Assembly: GCF_022533585.1 (NCBI RefSeq)
Contig: NZ_CP092827.1
Span: 4,318,001-4,382,000, forward strand
Length of the DNA: 64,000 nt
Reading direction: 5' to 3'
DNA from: Pseudomonas sp. LS.1a
GTDB taxonomy: Bacteria > Pseudomonadota > Gammaproteobacteria > Pseudomonadales > Pseudomonadaceae
In this document: positions 26,425-35,505 of the stretch, piece after piece
Position numbering within the stretch: the first letter of the stretch is position 1
Layout of the letters: each line of letters opens with the position of its first letter
Translations under genes and position numbers: made by a program
The notes under the pieces: model-generated
Database searches by the model: none
Seen by the model: only the letters and a program-made list of their open reading frames with translations
Told to the model about the DNA's origin: nothing

Positions 26425-28755
26425 TCATTCCGAAGCAAGCACCGCCGCGATCCGGTTCCCCGCCTTGGCTTTCTCCACCTTGATCGCCACGAACTTCGAG
26501 GTCGGCGTATAAGTCCCCTCGCCGTAGCTTTCCAGCGGCACCAGCGGGTTGGTCTCCGGGTAATAGGCCGCCGCCTGCCCTTCGGGCACGTCATACGCCA
26601 CCAGGCGGAAGCCCGACACCCGCCGCTCCACGCCATCCTCCCACAGCGACACCAGGTCGACGTGCTCGCCTGGCTCGAAGCCCATCCGGCGGATGTCGAC
26701 CTCGTTGACGAACACCACTTCACGCAGGCCGAACACCCCGCGATAACGGTCGTCCAGGCCATACAGGGTGGTGTTGTACTGGTCGTGCGAACGCAGGGTC
26801 TGCAGGATCAGGTCGGGCTTGTCACCGCGCGCCAGCACCTTGGCATTCACCAGTTGCTCCGGCAGCAGGTGCGGGCTGAAGCGCGCCTTGCCAGTGGCCG
26901 TGCGCCAGGTACGGTCGGCGGCGTTGTTGCCCAGGTGGAAGCCGCCCGGGTGTTGCAGGCGCTCGTTGAAATCGGTAAAGCCGGGGATCACATCGGCAAT
27001 CATGCTGCGGATACGGCCGTAGTCGGCAACAGCGTACTCCCAGTCGATCGGCTGCTTGCCCAGGGTCGCCTGGGCCATGCCGGCGATGATCCAAGGCTCC
27101 GAGCGCAGGTGCGGCGAGCGCGGGCGCAGCTGGCCGTGGGAGATGTGCACCATGCTGAAGGTGTCCTCCACGGTCACGCCTTGCGGCCCGCTGGCCTGCA
27201 TGTCGATTTCGGTACGGCCCAGGCACGGCAGGATCAGCGCGTCGCGGCCGGTGACCAGGTGCGAGCGGTTGAGCTTGGTGGAAATCTGCACGGTCAGCGC
27301 GCAATTGCGCATGGCCGCATGGGTGCGCGGCGTATCCGGCGTAGCCTGGGCAAAGTTGCCACCCAGGCCGATGAACACCTTGGCCCGCCCCTCTTCCATG
27401 GCCTTGATCGCCAGCACCGCGTTGTGCCCGTGGGCGCGCGGCACGCGGAACCGGAAGCGTTTTTCAATGGCATCGAGCAGTGCCGCCCCGGGCTTCTCGT
27501 CGATGCCCATGGTGCGGTCGCCCTGCACGTTGCTGTGGCCACGCACCGGTGACAGGCCGGCGCCGGGCTTGCCAACGTTACCGCGCAGCAGCTGCAGGTT
27601 GACGATTTCCTGAACGGTCGGCACCGAGTGGCGGTGCTGGGTGACGCCCATGGCCCAGCACATGATCACCCGCTCGGCCTTGCGGTACATGCGCGCGGCC
27701 AGTTCGATCTCGGCCTGGGTCAGGCCCGACTGCTCGACGATGTGCGCCCAGGGCGTGGCATCCACGGCTTCCAGGTATGCGTCGATGCCACTGGTGTGCT
27801 CGGCGATGAAGGCATGGTCGAACACCGCCGGTTCGCCCTTGGCCTGGGCTTCACGCTCCCACTGCAGCAGGTACTTGGCAATACCGCGCATCACCGCCAT
27901 GTCGCCACCCAGTGCCGGGCGGAAGTAGGCAGTGTTGGTTGGCTCGGAGCCATTGCTGAGCATCTCGAACGGGTGCTGCGGGTGCTGGAAGCGCTCCAGG
28001 CCGCGCTCCTTGAGTGGGTTGAAGCAGACCACCTGGGCACCACGCTTGACCGCTTCACGCAGCGGTTCGAGCATACGCGGGTGGTTGGTGCCGGGGTTCT
28101 GGCCGATGACGAAGATGGCGTCGGCCAGTTCCAGGTCGTGGAACACCACGGTGCCCTTGCCCACGCCCAGGGTTTCCGACATGCCCACGCCGCTGGCCTC
28201 ATGGCACATGTTCGAGCAGTCGGGGAAGTTGTTGGTGCCGTAGGCGCGGACGAACAGCTGGTAGAGGAACGCCGCCTCGTTGCTGGCCCGGCCCGAGGTG
28301 TAGAACTCGGCCTGGTCGGGCGATTCGAGAGCGCGCAAATGTTGGGCAACCAGCGCGAAGGCTTCTTCCCAACTGGTTTCCACATAGTGGTCGGTGGCCG
28401 CGTCGTAGCGCATCGGGTGGGTCAGGCGGCCCTGGTACTCCAGCCAGTAGTCGGTCTGCTCGGCCAGCGCACTGACGCTGTACCTGGCGAAGAACGCCGG
28501 GTCCACCGAGCGGCCGGTGGCCTCCCAGTTGACCGCCTTGGCGCCGTTTTCGCAGAACTTGACCATGTCGTTTTCCGGCGACTCGCCCCAGGCGCAGCCG
28601 GGGCAGTCGAAGCCGCCGTTCTGGTTGGTCTTGAGCATGGCCCGCAGGTTCTTGAAGGCATTGTCGCTGCCCAGCCAGCTCTTGGTCACGCTCTTGAGCG
28701 CACCCCAGCCGGCGGCGGCGCCCTTGTAGTCCCTGATATGTTGGTCCTGGCTCAT
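26425..28755 (-). CDS. FdhF/YdeP-family molybdopterin oxidoreductase
   Basis: A 776-residue molybdopterin-guanine-dinucleotide enzyme of the formate-dehydrogenase-alpha/YdeP group. C51 and C54 (DCPGCAWGES) are what remains of the usual N-terminal 4Fe-4S cysteines. CSNMCHEASG holds a Cys where FdhH has selenocysteine. IGQNPGTNHPR and GRTEIDMQ are cofactor-binding stretches. GAGGA precedes the ATG at 28755. No electron-transfer subunits are adjacent. moaA, moaB and a LysR gene nearby, with a shared upstream box, tie its expression to cofactor supply. The substrate is not established. Confidence 0.85.
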   Translation of the reverse strand: MSQDQHIRDYKGAAAGWGALKSVTKSWLGSDNAFKNLRAMLKTNQNGGFDCPGCAWGESPENDMVKFCENGAKAVNWEATGRSVDPAFFARYSVSALAEQTDYWLEYQGRLTHPMRYDAATDHYVETSWEEAFALVAQHLRALESPDQAEFYTSGRASNEAAFLYQLFVRAYGTNNFPDCSNMCHEASGVGMSETLGVGKGTVVFHDLELADAIFVIGQNPGTNHPRMLEPLREAVKRGAQVVCFNPLKERGLERFQHPQHPFEMLSNGSEPTNTAYFRPALGGDMAVMRGIAKYLLQWEREAQAKGEPAVFDHAFIAEHTSGIDAYLEAVDATPWAHIVEQSGLTQAEIELAARMYRKAERVIMCWAMGVTQHRHSVPTVQEIVNLQLLRGNVGKPGAGLSPVRGHSNVQGDRTMGIDEKPGAALLDAIEKRFRFRVPRAHGHNAVLAIKAMEEGRAKVFIGLGGNFAQATPDTPRTHAAMRNCALTVQISTKLNRSHLVTGRDALILPCLGRTEIDMQASGPQGVTVEDTFSMVHISHGQLRPRSPHLRSEPWIIAGMAQATLGKQPIDWEYAVADYGRIRSMIADVIPGFTDFNERLQHPGGFHLGNNAADRTWRTATGKARFSPHLLPEQLVNAKVLARGDKPDLILQTLRSHDQYNTTLYGLDDRYRGVFGLREVVFVNEVDIRRMGFEPGEHVDLVSLWEDGVERRVSGFRLVAYDVPEGQAAAYYPETNPLVPLESYGEGTYTPTSKFVAIKVEKAKAGNRIAAVLASE

Positions 28756-28813
28756 GCGGTGAATCCTCACGCTTCGATGCTTTTTTTCAGCCTATGGAGC
28801 GTGGGGTAGAGCC

Positions 28814-28842
28814 GTCCAATCGAAAGATCTTACGGGGTGATA
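28814..28842 (-). promoter_or_regulatory. Shared Mo-island box and -35 upstream of the oxidoreductase
   Basis: Read toward the gene, the block has ATCA near its start and ends TCGATTGGAC; the TTGGAC can act as a -35, with CATAG about 16-17 nt on. GTCCAATCGA (plus strand, 28814-28823) is identical in the moaB upstream region. The block ends 58 nt before the ATG at 28755. It aligns without gaps to the moaB block at 31743-31771. Confidence 0.6.
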
Positions 28843-28872
28843 GGCGGTTTCGATCATGGGCTGGAACCGCGT

Positions 28873-28968
28873 CACGGCCTTCGCGGGTGAACCCGCTCCC
28901 ACAGGGCCCCCACAGGTTTCGAGTCCTGCGCTTTACCTGTGGGAGCGGGTTTACCCGCGAATTGGGCG
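28873..28968. repeat. REP pair in the oxidoreductase/moaA intergenic region
   Basis: Arms GGCCTTCGCGGGTGAACCC and CGGGTTTACCCGCGAATTGG enclose a linker reading GGGCCCCCACAGGTTTCGAG. The linker is almost identical to that of the REP pair at 31031-31142. The element separates the two divergent regulatory boxes. Confidence 0.85.
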
Positions 28969-29010
28969 ACGCGATGAAATACGTGGCCTGCAGCCATGAT
29001 AGAGGCCATC

Positions 29011-29039
29011 GATCAATCGGTCGGACAAAGCAATTTGAC
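29011..29039 (+). promoter_or_regulatory. Shared Mo-island box and -35 upstream of moaA
   Basis: The block begins GATCAATCGGT and ends CAATTTGAC. By my alignment it matches the moaB block (read toward the gene) at about 21 of 29 positions. TTTGAC is followed after 16 nt by TATAGC (29056-29061), a fair -10. The block ends 55 nt before the GTG of moaA. Confidence 0.6.
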
Positions 29040-29094
29040 GGCCCTGCGCCCAAGTTATAGCTTGAATCGAGTCCCAAGCCATTCGAGCGCGAAC

Positions 29095-30099
29095 GTGGAA
29101 CAGAACAGCCGGGCCCTGATCGACGGCTTCAACCGGAAAATCGACTACCTGCGGATGTCGGTCACCGACCGCTGCGACTTCCGTTGCGTGTACTGCATGG
29201 CCGAAGACATGCAGTTCCTGCCGCGCCAGCAAATCCTCAGCCTCGAGGAACTGTTCCAGGTAGCCGAGCGCTTCGTCGCCCTTGGCACCCGCAAAATTCG
29301 CCTGACCGGTGGCGAGCCTCTGGTGCGCCGGGGCATCGTCGACCTGTGCGGGCGCATCGCCGCCCTGCCCGGCCTGCGCGAGTTGTGCCTGACCAGCAAC
29401 GGCTCGCAACTCGGGCGCCTGGCCCAGCCGCTGTTCGACGCTGGCGTGACGCGCCTGAACATCAGCCTCGACAGCCTGGACGCAGACCGTTTCAAGCAAC
29501 TGACCCGCACCGGCGACCTGCACCAGGTAATCGCCGGCATCGACGCCGCCCGCCAGGCCGGCTTCAAGCGCACCAAGCTCAACTGCGTGGTGCTCAAGGG
29601 CCGCAACGACCATGAACTGGTCGACCTGGTGCGCTTTGCCATCGACCGCGAGCTGGACATCACCTTCATCGAAGAAATGCCCTTGGGCGTGATCAGCGAA
29701 CATGAACGCGGCGAGTCGTTCTGCTCCAGCGATGAAGTACGCGCGCTGCTGGCCGAGCAGTTCACCCTGGTCGAATCGACCGAGTCGTCCCAGGGCCCGG
29801 CCCGCTACTGGCGCCTGGCCGAAGCCGCCAACACTCGGGTCGGCTTCATTTCGCCACACAGCCACAACTTCTGCGCCACCTGCAACCGCGTGCGCCTCAC
29901 CGTCGAAGGCCGCCTGCTGCTGTGCCTGGGCAATGAACACTCGGTAGACCTGAAACAGGTGCTGCGCGCCCACCCCGGCGACCCCGAACGCCTGGAAAAG
30001 GCCATTCGTGACTCGTTGCACCTCAAGCCCTACCGCCATCACTTCGAAGTCGGTGGCGACGTGCAGATCCTGCGTTTCATGAACATGACCGGCGGCTAG
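29095..30099 (+). CDS. moaA: GTP 3',8-cyclase MoaA
   Basis: A 334-residue radical-SAM enzyme catalysing the first step of molybdenum cofactor synthesis. The SAM cluster cysteines are C27, C31 and C34 (CDFRCVYC). The second cluster lies in the C-terminal part ([10 protein letters not shown] and LLCLG). The chain ends in the essential double glycine (MTGG). It starts with GTG at 29095; longer upstream ATG frames run through the putative promoter. moaA lies away from any moaC/D/E genes here, next to a molybdoenzyme. Confidence 0.93.
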   Translation: MEQNSRALIDGFNRKIDYLRMSVTDRCDFRCVYCMAEDMQFLPRQQILSLEELFQVAERFVALGTRKIRLTGGEPLVRRGIVDLCGRIAALPGLRELCLTSNGSQLGRLAQPLFDAGVTRLNISLDSLDADRFKQLTRTGDLHQVIAGIDAARQAGFKRTKLNCVVLKGRNDHELVDLVRFAIDRELDITFIEEMPLGVISEHERGESFCSSDEVRALLAEQFTLVESTESSQGPARYWRLAEAANTRVGFISPHSHNFCATCNRVRLTVEGRLLLCLGNEHSVDLKQVLRAHPGDPERLEKAIRDSLHLKPYRHHFEVGGDVQILRFMNMTGG

Positions 30100-30119
30100 G
30101 CAGCCGTCCCTGGATTTCC

Positions 30120-31019
30120 ATGATCGTCCATCCCACCCCCGATGTGCTGCGTGTGCTGTTCACACTCAAGGGATCGATCGTCAAGCGCATTGCCCTGCGC
30201 TGCCTGACGATCACCCTGCTGGCCGCGCTGATCGTGTTGGTCGAGCGGCATTTCCCGGCGTTTTTCTACCCGGTCAGCGCCACCCCGTTCACCTTGCTGG
30301 GCCTGTCACTGTCGATTTTCATGAGCTTTCGCAACAACGCCTGCTATGACCGCTGGTGGGAGGGGCGCAAGGCCTGGGGCAAGCTGATCATCGAAACCCG
30401 CTCGTTCGTGCGCGAAAGCCTGGTGATTACCGACGAACCCCTGCGTGCCGAACTGTTGCGCAGCCTGTGCGGCTTTGCCCATGCGCTGAATGCTCGGCTG
30501 CGCAGCGAGGACGAACTGGCCGCCGCCCGGCCCTGGCTGGCCCGCCCCGAGGTGATCAGCCCGCACAATGTATGCGACGCTATCCTTCGCGAAGTTGGCG
30601 GGCATTGCTCGCGGCTGGCTGAACGGCAGCAGATCAGTGACTGGCGCTACAGCCTGCTGGAGCAGCGGCTGGTGGGCCTGACCGAAGTGCAGGCCACCTG
30701 CGAGCGGATCAAGGGCACGCCGTTGCCATTCCCCTACACACTGTTGCTGCACCGCACCATCTACATCTTCTGCCTGCTGCTGCCGTTTGCCCTGGCCGAG
30801 CCGCTGGGCTGGCTGGCACCGCTATTCACCACCATCGTGGGGTACACGTTCTTCGGGCTGGATGCGATTGGCAACGAACTGGAGGACCCGTTCGGGCGCG
30901 ATGAGAACGACCTGCCGACCGATGCCATGGTACGGACCGTGGAGCGCGATGTGCTGGCGGGGTTGGGAGAACAACAGCTGCCGCCGGCGTTGTTGCCTGT
31001 AGACCATGTATTGAGCTGA
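30120..31019 (+). CDS. Bestrophin-like (UPF0187) ion channel protein
   Basis: A 299-residue membrane protein of the bacterial bestrophin family. Hydrophobic segments lie at about 23-43, 51-67, 207-227 and 230-250. SFRNNACYDRWWEGRKAWG with its WW and the FGLDAIGNELEDPFG stretch are characteristic. Bacterial members form pentameric channels for anions or cations. It begins 20 nt after moaA and is probably co-transcribed. Why a channel would be linked to cofactor synthesis is unknown; oxyanion or formate movement is speculation. Confidence 0.85.
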   Translation: MIVHPTPDVLRVLFTLKGSIVKRIALRCLTITLLAALIVLVERHFPAFFYPVSATPFTLLGLSLSIFMSFRNNACYDRWWEGRKAWGKLIIETRSFVRESLVITDEPLRAELLRSLCGFAHALNARLRSEDELAAARPWLARPEVISPHNVCDAILREVGGHCSRLAERQQISDWRYSLLEQRLVGLTEVQATCERIKGTPLPFPYTLLLHRTIYIFCLLLPFALAEPLGWLAPLFTTIVGYTFFGLDAIGNELEDPFGRDENDLPTDAMVRTVERDVLAGLGEQQLPPALLPVDHVLS

Positions 31020-31030
31020 CCGAATGCAGT

Positions 31031-31142
31031 GGCCTGTGCCGGCCCTTTCGCGGGTAAACCCGCTCCCACAGGGCCCCCACAGGTTTCGAACCCTGCGCGT
31101 TACCTGTGGGAGCGGGTTTACCCGCGAAGAGGCCGGTACAGG
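31031..31142. repeat. REP pair between convergent genes
   Basis: Arms CTTTCGCGGGTAAACCCGC and CGGGTTTACCCGCGAAGAGG, linker GGGCCCCCACAGGTTTCGAA, lie between the bestrophin stop and the moaB stop. The linker nearly copies that of the pair at 28873-28968. Confidence 0.87.
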
Positions 31143-31149
31143 AGAAAAC

Positions 31150-31689
31150 TCAGCCCCGGCTTGCGCAGGCCTCGATCGGTTTCAGGTGCTTGACGAAGTT
31201 GCACGGCCGGTGCCGCGCATCCAGCTGCTCCGCCAGGATGCCCTCCCACGCCGTACGGCAGGCCCCGGTGGCCCCCGGCAGGCAGCACACCAACGTGCGG
31301 TTGGACAGCCCGGCCAGCGCCCGGCTCTGCACGGTCGAGGTACCGATATCGAGAATCGACAGGGCCCGGAACAGTTCGCCAAAGCCATCGATGCGCTTGT
31401 CCAGCAGGCACTCGACCGCTTCCGGCGTGCTGTCACGGCCGGTAAAACCAGTACCGCCCGTGATCAGCACCACCTGCACCTGCTCGTCGGCAATCCAGGT
31501 GGCGACCTGGGCGCGAATCTTGTAAAGGTCGTCCTTGAGCAACGCCCGCGCCACCAGGCGGTGACCAATCTCTACCGAGCGGCTGGCCAGCAGCTCACCG
31601 GAGGTGTCGTTGTCGTAGGTACGGGTGTCGCTGACAGTCAGCACGGCGATATTGAGCGGTACGAAGACCGCGTCGGGTTGGACACGCAC
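31150..31689 (-). CDS. moaB: Molybdenum cofactor biosynthesis protein MoaB
   Basis: A 179-residue MogA/MoaB-fold protein that adenylylates molybdopterin before metal insertion. [30 protein letters not shown] and [15 protein letters not shown] are its active-site loops. It begins with GTG at 31689, behind GGAGCC; no ATG lies in a better place. A box shared with the oxidoreductase and moaA lies 53 nt upstream. Divergent from the LysR gene. Confidence 0.9.
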   Translation of the reverse strand: MRVQPDAVFVPLNIAVLTVSDTRTYDNDTSGELLASRSVEIGHRLVARALLKDDLYKIRAQVATWIADEQVQVVLITGGTGFTGRDSTPEAVECLLDKRIDGFGELFRALSILDIGTSTVQSRALAGLSNRTLVCCLPGATGACRTAWEGILAEQLDARHRPCNFVKHLKPIEACASRG

Positions 31690-31742
31690 GGGGAGGCTCC
31701 TTGAGTGGCATTGCCGCCACGCTAGAGGCATGGCCCAGGAGC

Positions 31743-31771
31743 GTCCAATCGATATGGCGTACCGACTGATC
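31743..31771 (-). promoter_or_regulatory. Shared Mo-island box and -35 upstream of moaB and beside the LysR gene
   Basis: Toward moaB the block reads GATCAGTCGGTA at one end and ATCGATTGGAC at the other. The TTGGAC is followed after 16 nt by TCTAGC, the same spacing as in the moaA promoter. It ends 53 nt before the moaB GTG and 58 nt before the LysR ATG on the other strand, which suits an autoregulated LysR site. Confidence 0.6.
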
Positions 31772-31829
31772 AATGACATCTATCGCAGACGTGGGTTAAG
31801 GTCTGCACAACCCGCTACCAGGCACTTCC

Positions 31830-32717
31830 ATGGACATCAAGCAGCTCAAATTCCTCATCGCCCTCGACCAGACCCGCCACTTCGGCCAGGCGGCGGCGCT
31901 GTGCCATATCACCCAGCCGACGCTGTCCATGCGCCTGCGCAACCTGGAAGACGAACTGGACCTGGTGCTGGTCAAGCGTGGCCAGCGCTTCGAGGGTTTC
32001 ACCGAGGCCGGCGAGCGCATCCTGGCCTGGGCCCGCACCCTGCTCGCCGCGCACGACGGCCTGCAGGCCGAAGCCGCCAGCTGCCGTGGCCAGGTGGTCG
32101 GCAGCCTGCGCCTGGGCACGGTGCCGCTGGCCAGTTTCAACCCCATGCACCTGTTGCTGCCGCTGCGTGAAAAATACCCTGAACTGCACTTCCAGCTCAG
32201 TTCGCTCAGCTCGGAACAGATCATCGACGGACTCAGCCGCAACCAGCTCGACCTGGGCATCTGCTACCTCGACCAGGTCAACACCAGCTTCTTCGAAGTG
32301 ATCGAACTGGGCACCACCACCATGGGCCTGCTGCACGATACCCGGCACTTCCAGTTCACCAGCGATACCCTGCGCTGGGACGAGCTGGGCGACATTCCGC
32401 TGGGCCTGCTGAGCAAAGGCATGCATTACCGCCAGTCGCTGGACCTGAGTTTCCGCAGCCGTGGCCTGGAGCCGAATGCGGTGCTGGAAAGCGACTCGAG
32501 CTTCCAGCTGATCCAGGCCATCAACACCGGCATGTGCTGCGCGGTCATGCCACTGGACTGCGGCCTGGAAGACCTGAGCGAGCACCTGCGCATCCTGCCG
32601 GTGGCCGACGCCGCGATCCACAGCCCGGTCGGCCTGCTGCTGCGCCGTAGCGAGCCGCGTTCGGCCATTGCCGAGCAGTGCTTCGATGAGGCGCGGGCGC
32701 TGTTTCAGGCCAGCTGA
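31830..32717 (+). CDS. LysR-family regulator of the molybdenum island
   Basis: A 295-residue LysR-type regulator. Winged helix about 1-60 (HFGQAAALCHITQPTLSMRL) and an effector domain from about 90 (GSLRLGTVPLASFNPMHLL). It is divergent from moaB, with the shared box in between. The same box recurs before moaA and the molybdopterin oxidoreductase. I infer it controls all three. The last 13 bp overlap the 3' end of the convergent AraC gene. The effector could be molybdate, formate or the substrate of the oxidoreductase. Confidence 0.85.
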   Translation: MDIKQLKFLIALDQTRHFGQAAALCHITQPTLSMRLRNLEDELDLVLVKRGQRFEGFTEAGERILAWARTLLAAHDGLQAEAASCRGQVVGSLRLGTVPLASFNPMHLLLPLREKYPELHFQLSSLSSEQIIDGLSRNQLDLGICYLDQVNTSFFEVIELGTTTMGLLHDTRHFQFTSDTLRWDELGDIPLGLLSKGMHYRQSLDLSFRSRGLEPNAVLESDSSFQLIQAINTGMCCAVMPLDCGLEDLSEHLRILPVADAAIHSPVGLLLRRSEPRSAIAEQCFDEARALFQAS

Positions 32718-33487
32718 GCGCTGGTCGCCTGGCGGTACTGGCGCGGGGTGAAGCCGGTCAGTTGCTTGAACTGGCGGCTGAAGGCGCTGTGGTCGGTATA
32801 GCCGCAGCGCATCGCCACATCAGTGATCGGCATTTCCGAGTGGAGCAGGCGGTGAGCGTGTTCCAGGCGCGCCTTGTGGATCATCTGCCTTGGCGTGAGG
32901 TGGAACACTCGCTTGCAGTAACGCTCCAGCTGGGCCACGGAGATGCCGGCGATACGGGTCAGCTCGCCCATGCTGATCGGCTGGTGGAAATGCCGGCGGA
33001 TATGCTCGTCCACCGCGGCTAGGCGCTGGTACGCGGGGTGGCTGTCGGCGGCTGATTGCAAATCGACCGAGATGCCGACCAGGCCGATGATCTCGCCGGC
33101 CTGGTTGTACAGCGGGCGCTTGTGGGTCAGGCACCAGCCAGGCTCGCGGCTGCCGTACAGGTGCAGTTCCAGCTGGTCTGCCAATACCAACCCTTCCTTG
33201 AGTACACGACGATCCTGCTCGGTGTAGCCGGGGCCCAGCTGTGCCGGGAACACTTCGGCGCTGGTCTTGCCTAGCAGCGGTTGCAGGCGCTTGAGGCCGC
33301 AGCGCTGTACCAGGGTGTTGTTGGCCAGCACGTAGCGGGCGGCCGGGTCCTTGATGAAGATCGCGGCGTTGGGGATGGCGTCGAGGATTGGCAACAGCAG
33401 GGATACGCCGGCGAGCAGCGCCTCGAGGCTGGCGGGGCGGTGCTGGTCGAGGGACTGGTACAGGGTTGCCAGGGGGGTGTTGGTCAT
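32705..33487 (-). CDS. PAS-AraC regulator of the hydroxyproline cluster
   Basis: A 260-residue regulator. A PAS-like domain lies in about 25-155 (AIPNAAIFIKDPAARYVLANN, then GLVGISVDLQS) and an AraC/XylS helix-turn-helix domain in about 165-258 (ISMGELTRIAGISVAQLERY and DHSAFSRQFKQLTGFTPRQY). The position at the head of the hydroxyproline genes makes it their likely activator; other Pseudomonas hydroxyproline clusters also carry an AraC regulator. Its ATG at 33487 is 378 bp from that of the permease, with a REP pair and an inverted repeat between. Confidence 0.83.
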   Translation of the reverse strand: MTNTPLATLYQSLDQHRPASLEALLAGVSLLLPILDAIPNAAIFIKDPAARYVLANNTLVQRCGLKRLQPLLGKTSAEVFPAQLGPGYTEQDRRVLKEGLVLADQLELHLYGSREPGWCLTHKRPLYNQAGEIIGLVGISVDLQSAADSHPAYQRLAAVDEHIRRHFHQPISMGELTRIAGISVAQLERYCKRVFHLTPRQMIHKARLEHAHRLLHSEMPITDVAMRCGYTDHSAFSRQFKQLTGFTPRQYRQATSAQLA

Positions 33488-33504
33488 CTGCTCTGTCTCG
33501 GTCT

Positions 33505-33614
33505 GCTGTGCCGGCCCTTTCGCGGGTAAACCCGCTCCCACAGGTACTGCGCAGCCCTCGAAGCTGCGGGGGTACCTGTGGGAGCGGGTTTACCCGCGAA
33601 AGGGCCGGCACAGC
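33505..33614. repeat. REP pair in a divergent promoter region
   Basis: Arms CTTTCGCGGGTAAACCCGC and CGGGTTTACCCGCGAAAGGG are nearly perfect complements, with flanks TGTGCCGGC/GCCGGCACA. Unlike most copies here it sits between divergent genes (regulator and permease). Confidence 0.87.
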
Positions 33615-33684
33615 GAGTAAATGTCTACAACCCTTATGCGGTATGGCTTACAGCCTATTCACCCCCCGTTCCTCTCGCCACTGT

Positions 33685-33727
33685 TTTTCTGCAACTGTGC
33701 CGATTTCGTCATCAGCCCTGCAGAAAA
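33685..33727. promoter_or_regulatory. Inverted repeat upstream of the hydroxyproline permease
   Basis: TTTTCTGCA (33685-33693) and TGCAGAAAA (33719-33727) are exact complements, 34 bp centre to centre, about 140 bp before the permease start. The rest of the 33615-33865 gap shows no gene. A candidate activator site for the AraC-type regulator. Confidence 0.35.
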
Positions 33728-33865
33728 CCATCAAGATCCGCCGCCCTGATCGGTCCACTCTATGCCCCACGCAAGCCGCCCCAAGTCCTACAAGAGCGCG
33801 GCCCAAAAAGCCGCATCTCGTGACATCAGACCTGCCTATCCAATAACCAACAAAAAGGCGAACCC

Positions 33866-35482
33866 ATGTCAGGCAAATTCAAAAAACAGTTGTCATTGCT
33901 GGACCTCACCTTCATCGGCCTAGGCGCCATCTTCGGCTCCGGCTGGCTGTTCGCCGCCAGCCACGTCTCGGCCATCGCCGGCCCGGCCGGCATCCTGTCC
34001 TGGTTCCTTGGCGGCTTCGCCGTGCTGTTGCTGGGCATCGTCTATTGCGAACTGGGCGCTGCCCTGCCGCGCGCCGGGGGCGTGGTGCGCTACCCGGTTT
34101 ACTCCCACGGCCCGCTGCTGGGCTACCTGATGGGCTTCATTACCCTGATCGCCTTTTCCAGCCTGATCGCCATCGAAGTGGTCGCCTCGCGCCAATACGC
34201 CGCCGCCTGGTTCCCCGGGCTGACCAAGGCCGGCTCCAGCGACCCGACCGTGCTCGGCTGGCTGGTGCAGTTCGCCCTGCTGGGGCTGTTCTTCTTCCTC
34301 AACTACCGCAGCGTGAAAACCTTCGCCAAGGCCAACAACCTGGTCAGTGTGTTCAAGTTCATCGTGCCGCTGCTGGTAATCGGCGTGCTGTTCACCTTCT
34401 TCAAGCCGGAAAACTTCGAGGTCCAGGGCTTTGCCCCGTTCGGTCTGTCCGGTGTTGAAATGGCGGTATCGGCCGGTGGCATCATCTTCGCCTACCTGGG
34501 CCTGACACCGATCATTTCGGTGGCCAGCGAGGTGAAGAACCCGCAACGCACCATCCCGATCGCACTGATCCTCTCGGTACTGCTGTCCACCGCGATCTAC
34601 GCCCTGCTGCAACTGGCCTTCCTTGGCAGCGTGCCAACCGAAATGCTGAGCAACGGCTGGGCCGCCGTGACCAAGGAACTGGCCCTGCCCTACCGTGACA
34701 TCGCCCTGGCCCTGGGTGTGGGTTGGCTGGCCTACCTGGTGGTGGCCGACGCAGTGATCTCGCCCAGCGGCTGCGGCAACATCTACATGAACGCCACCCC
34801 GCGCGTGGTCTATGGCTGGGCGCAGACCGGCACCTTCTTCAAGTACTTCACCCGCATCGACGCCGAGTCCGGCATCCCGCGCCCGGCGCTGTGGCTGACC
34901 TTTGGCCTGTCGGTGTTCTGGACCCTGCCATTCCCGTCCTGGGAAGCACTGATCAACGTGGTTTCCGCCGCCCTGGTACTGAGCTACGCCGTGGCCCCGG
35001 TCACCGTCGCCGCCCTGCGCCGCAACGCCCCCGACATGCCGCGCCCGTTCCGGGTCAAGGGCATGGGCGTGCTCGGCCCGCTGTCGTTCATCATCGCCGC
35101 GCTGATCGTGTACTGGTCGGGCTGGAAGACCGTGTCATGGCTGCTGGCCCTGCAGATCGTGATGTTCGTGCTGTACCTGCTGTGCGGCCGCTTCGTGCCG
35201 ACCCAGCACCTGTCGCTGGCCCAGCAAGTGCGCTCGTCGGCGTGGCTGATCGGCTTCTACGCAGTGACCATCCTGCTGTCGTGGCTGGGCAGCTTCGGCG
35301 GCCTGGGAGTGCTCGGCCACCCGTTCGACACCGTGGTCGTGGCCGCTTGTGCGCTGGGCATCTACTACTGGGGCGCGGCCACCGGCGTGCCTGCCCACCT
35401 GGTGCGCCTGGAGGGTGAGGATGAAAGCGAAGCCTCTGCCGAAAGCTACCCAGGCCAGCGCCCTGCCGCCGTCGCCTCCTGA
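33866..35482 (+). CDS. APC-family permease, likely hydroxyproline uptake
   Basis: A 538-residue amino-acid/polyamine/organocation permease with about 12-14 hydrophobic segments. [22 protein letters not shown] forms the first, unwound TM1 region. The start at 33866 follows AAAAAGGCGA. It lies first in an operon-like series with the epimerase (23 nt downstream), which makes 4-hydroxyproline its probable substrate. The substrate is inferred. Confidence 0.85.
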   Translation: MSGKFKKQLSLLDLTFIGLGAIFGSGWLFAASHVSAIAGPAGILSWFLGGFAVLLLGIVYCELGAALPRAGGVVRYPVYSHGPLLGYLMGFITLIAFSSLIAIEVVASRQYAAAWFPGLTKAGSSDPTVLGWLVQFALLGLFFFLNYRSVKTFAKANNLVSVFKFIVPLLVIGVLFTFFKPENFEVQGFAPFGLSGVEMAVSAGGIIFAYLGLTPIISVASEVKNPQRTIPIALILSVLLSTAIYALLQLAFLGSVPTEMLSNGWAAVTKELALPYRDIALALGVGWLAYLVVADAVISPSGCGNIYMNATPRVVYGWAQTGTFFKYFTRIDAESGIPRPALWLTFGLSVFWTLPFPSWEALINVVSAALVLSYAVAPVTVAALRRNAPDMPRPFRVKGMGVLGPLSFIIAALIVYWSGWKTVSWLLALQIVMFVLYLLCGRFVPTQHLSLAQQVRSSAWLIGFYAVTILLSWLGSFGGLGVLGHPFDTVVVAACALGIYYWGAATGVPAHLVRLEGEDESEASAESYPGQRPAAVAS

Positions 35483-35505
35483 CCCACTCCGGAATGGACA
35501 AGCTC

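Noticed and set aside
28130..28220. Selenocysteine site in the FdhF-like enzyme
   Set aside because: The corresponding position is an ordinary Cys codon (CSNMCHEASG); no in-frame TGA or SECIS-like need.
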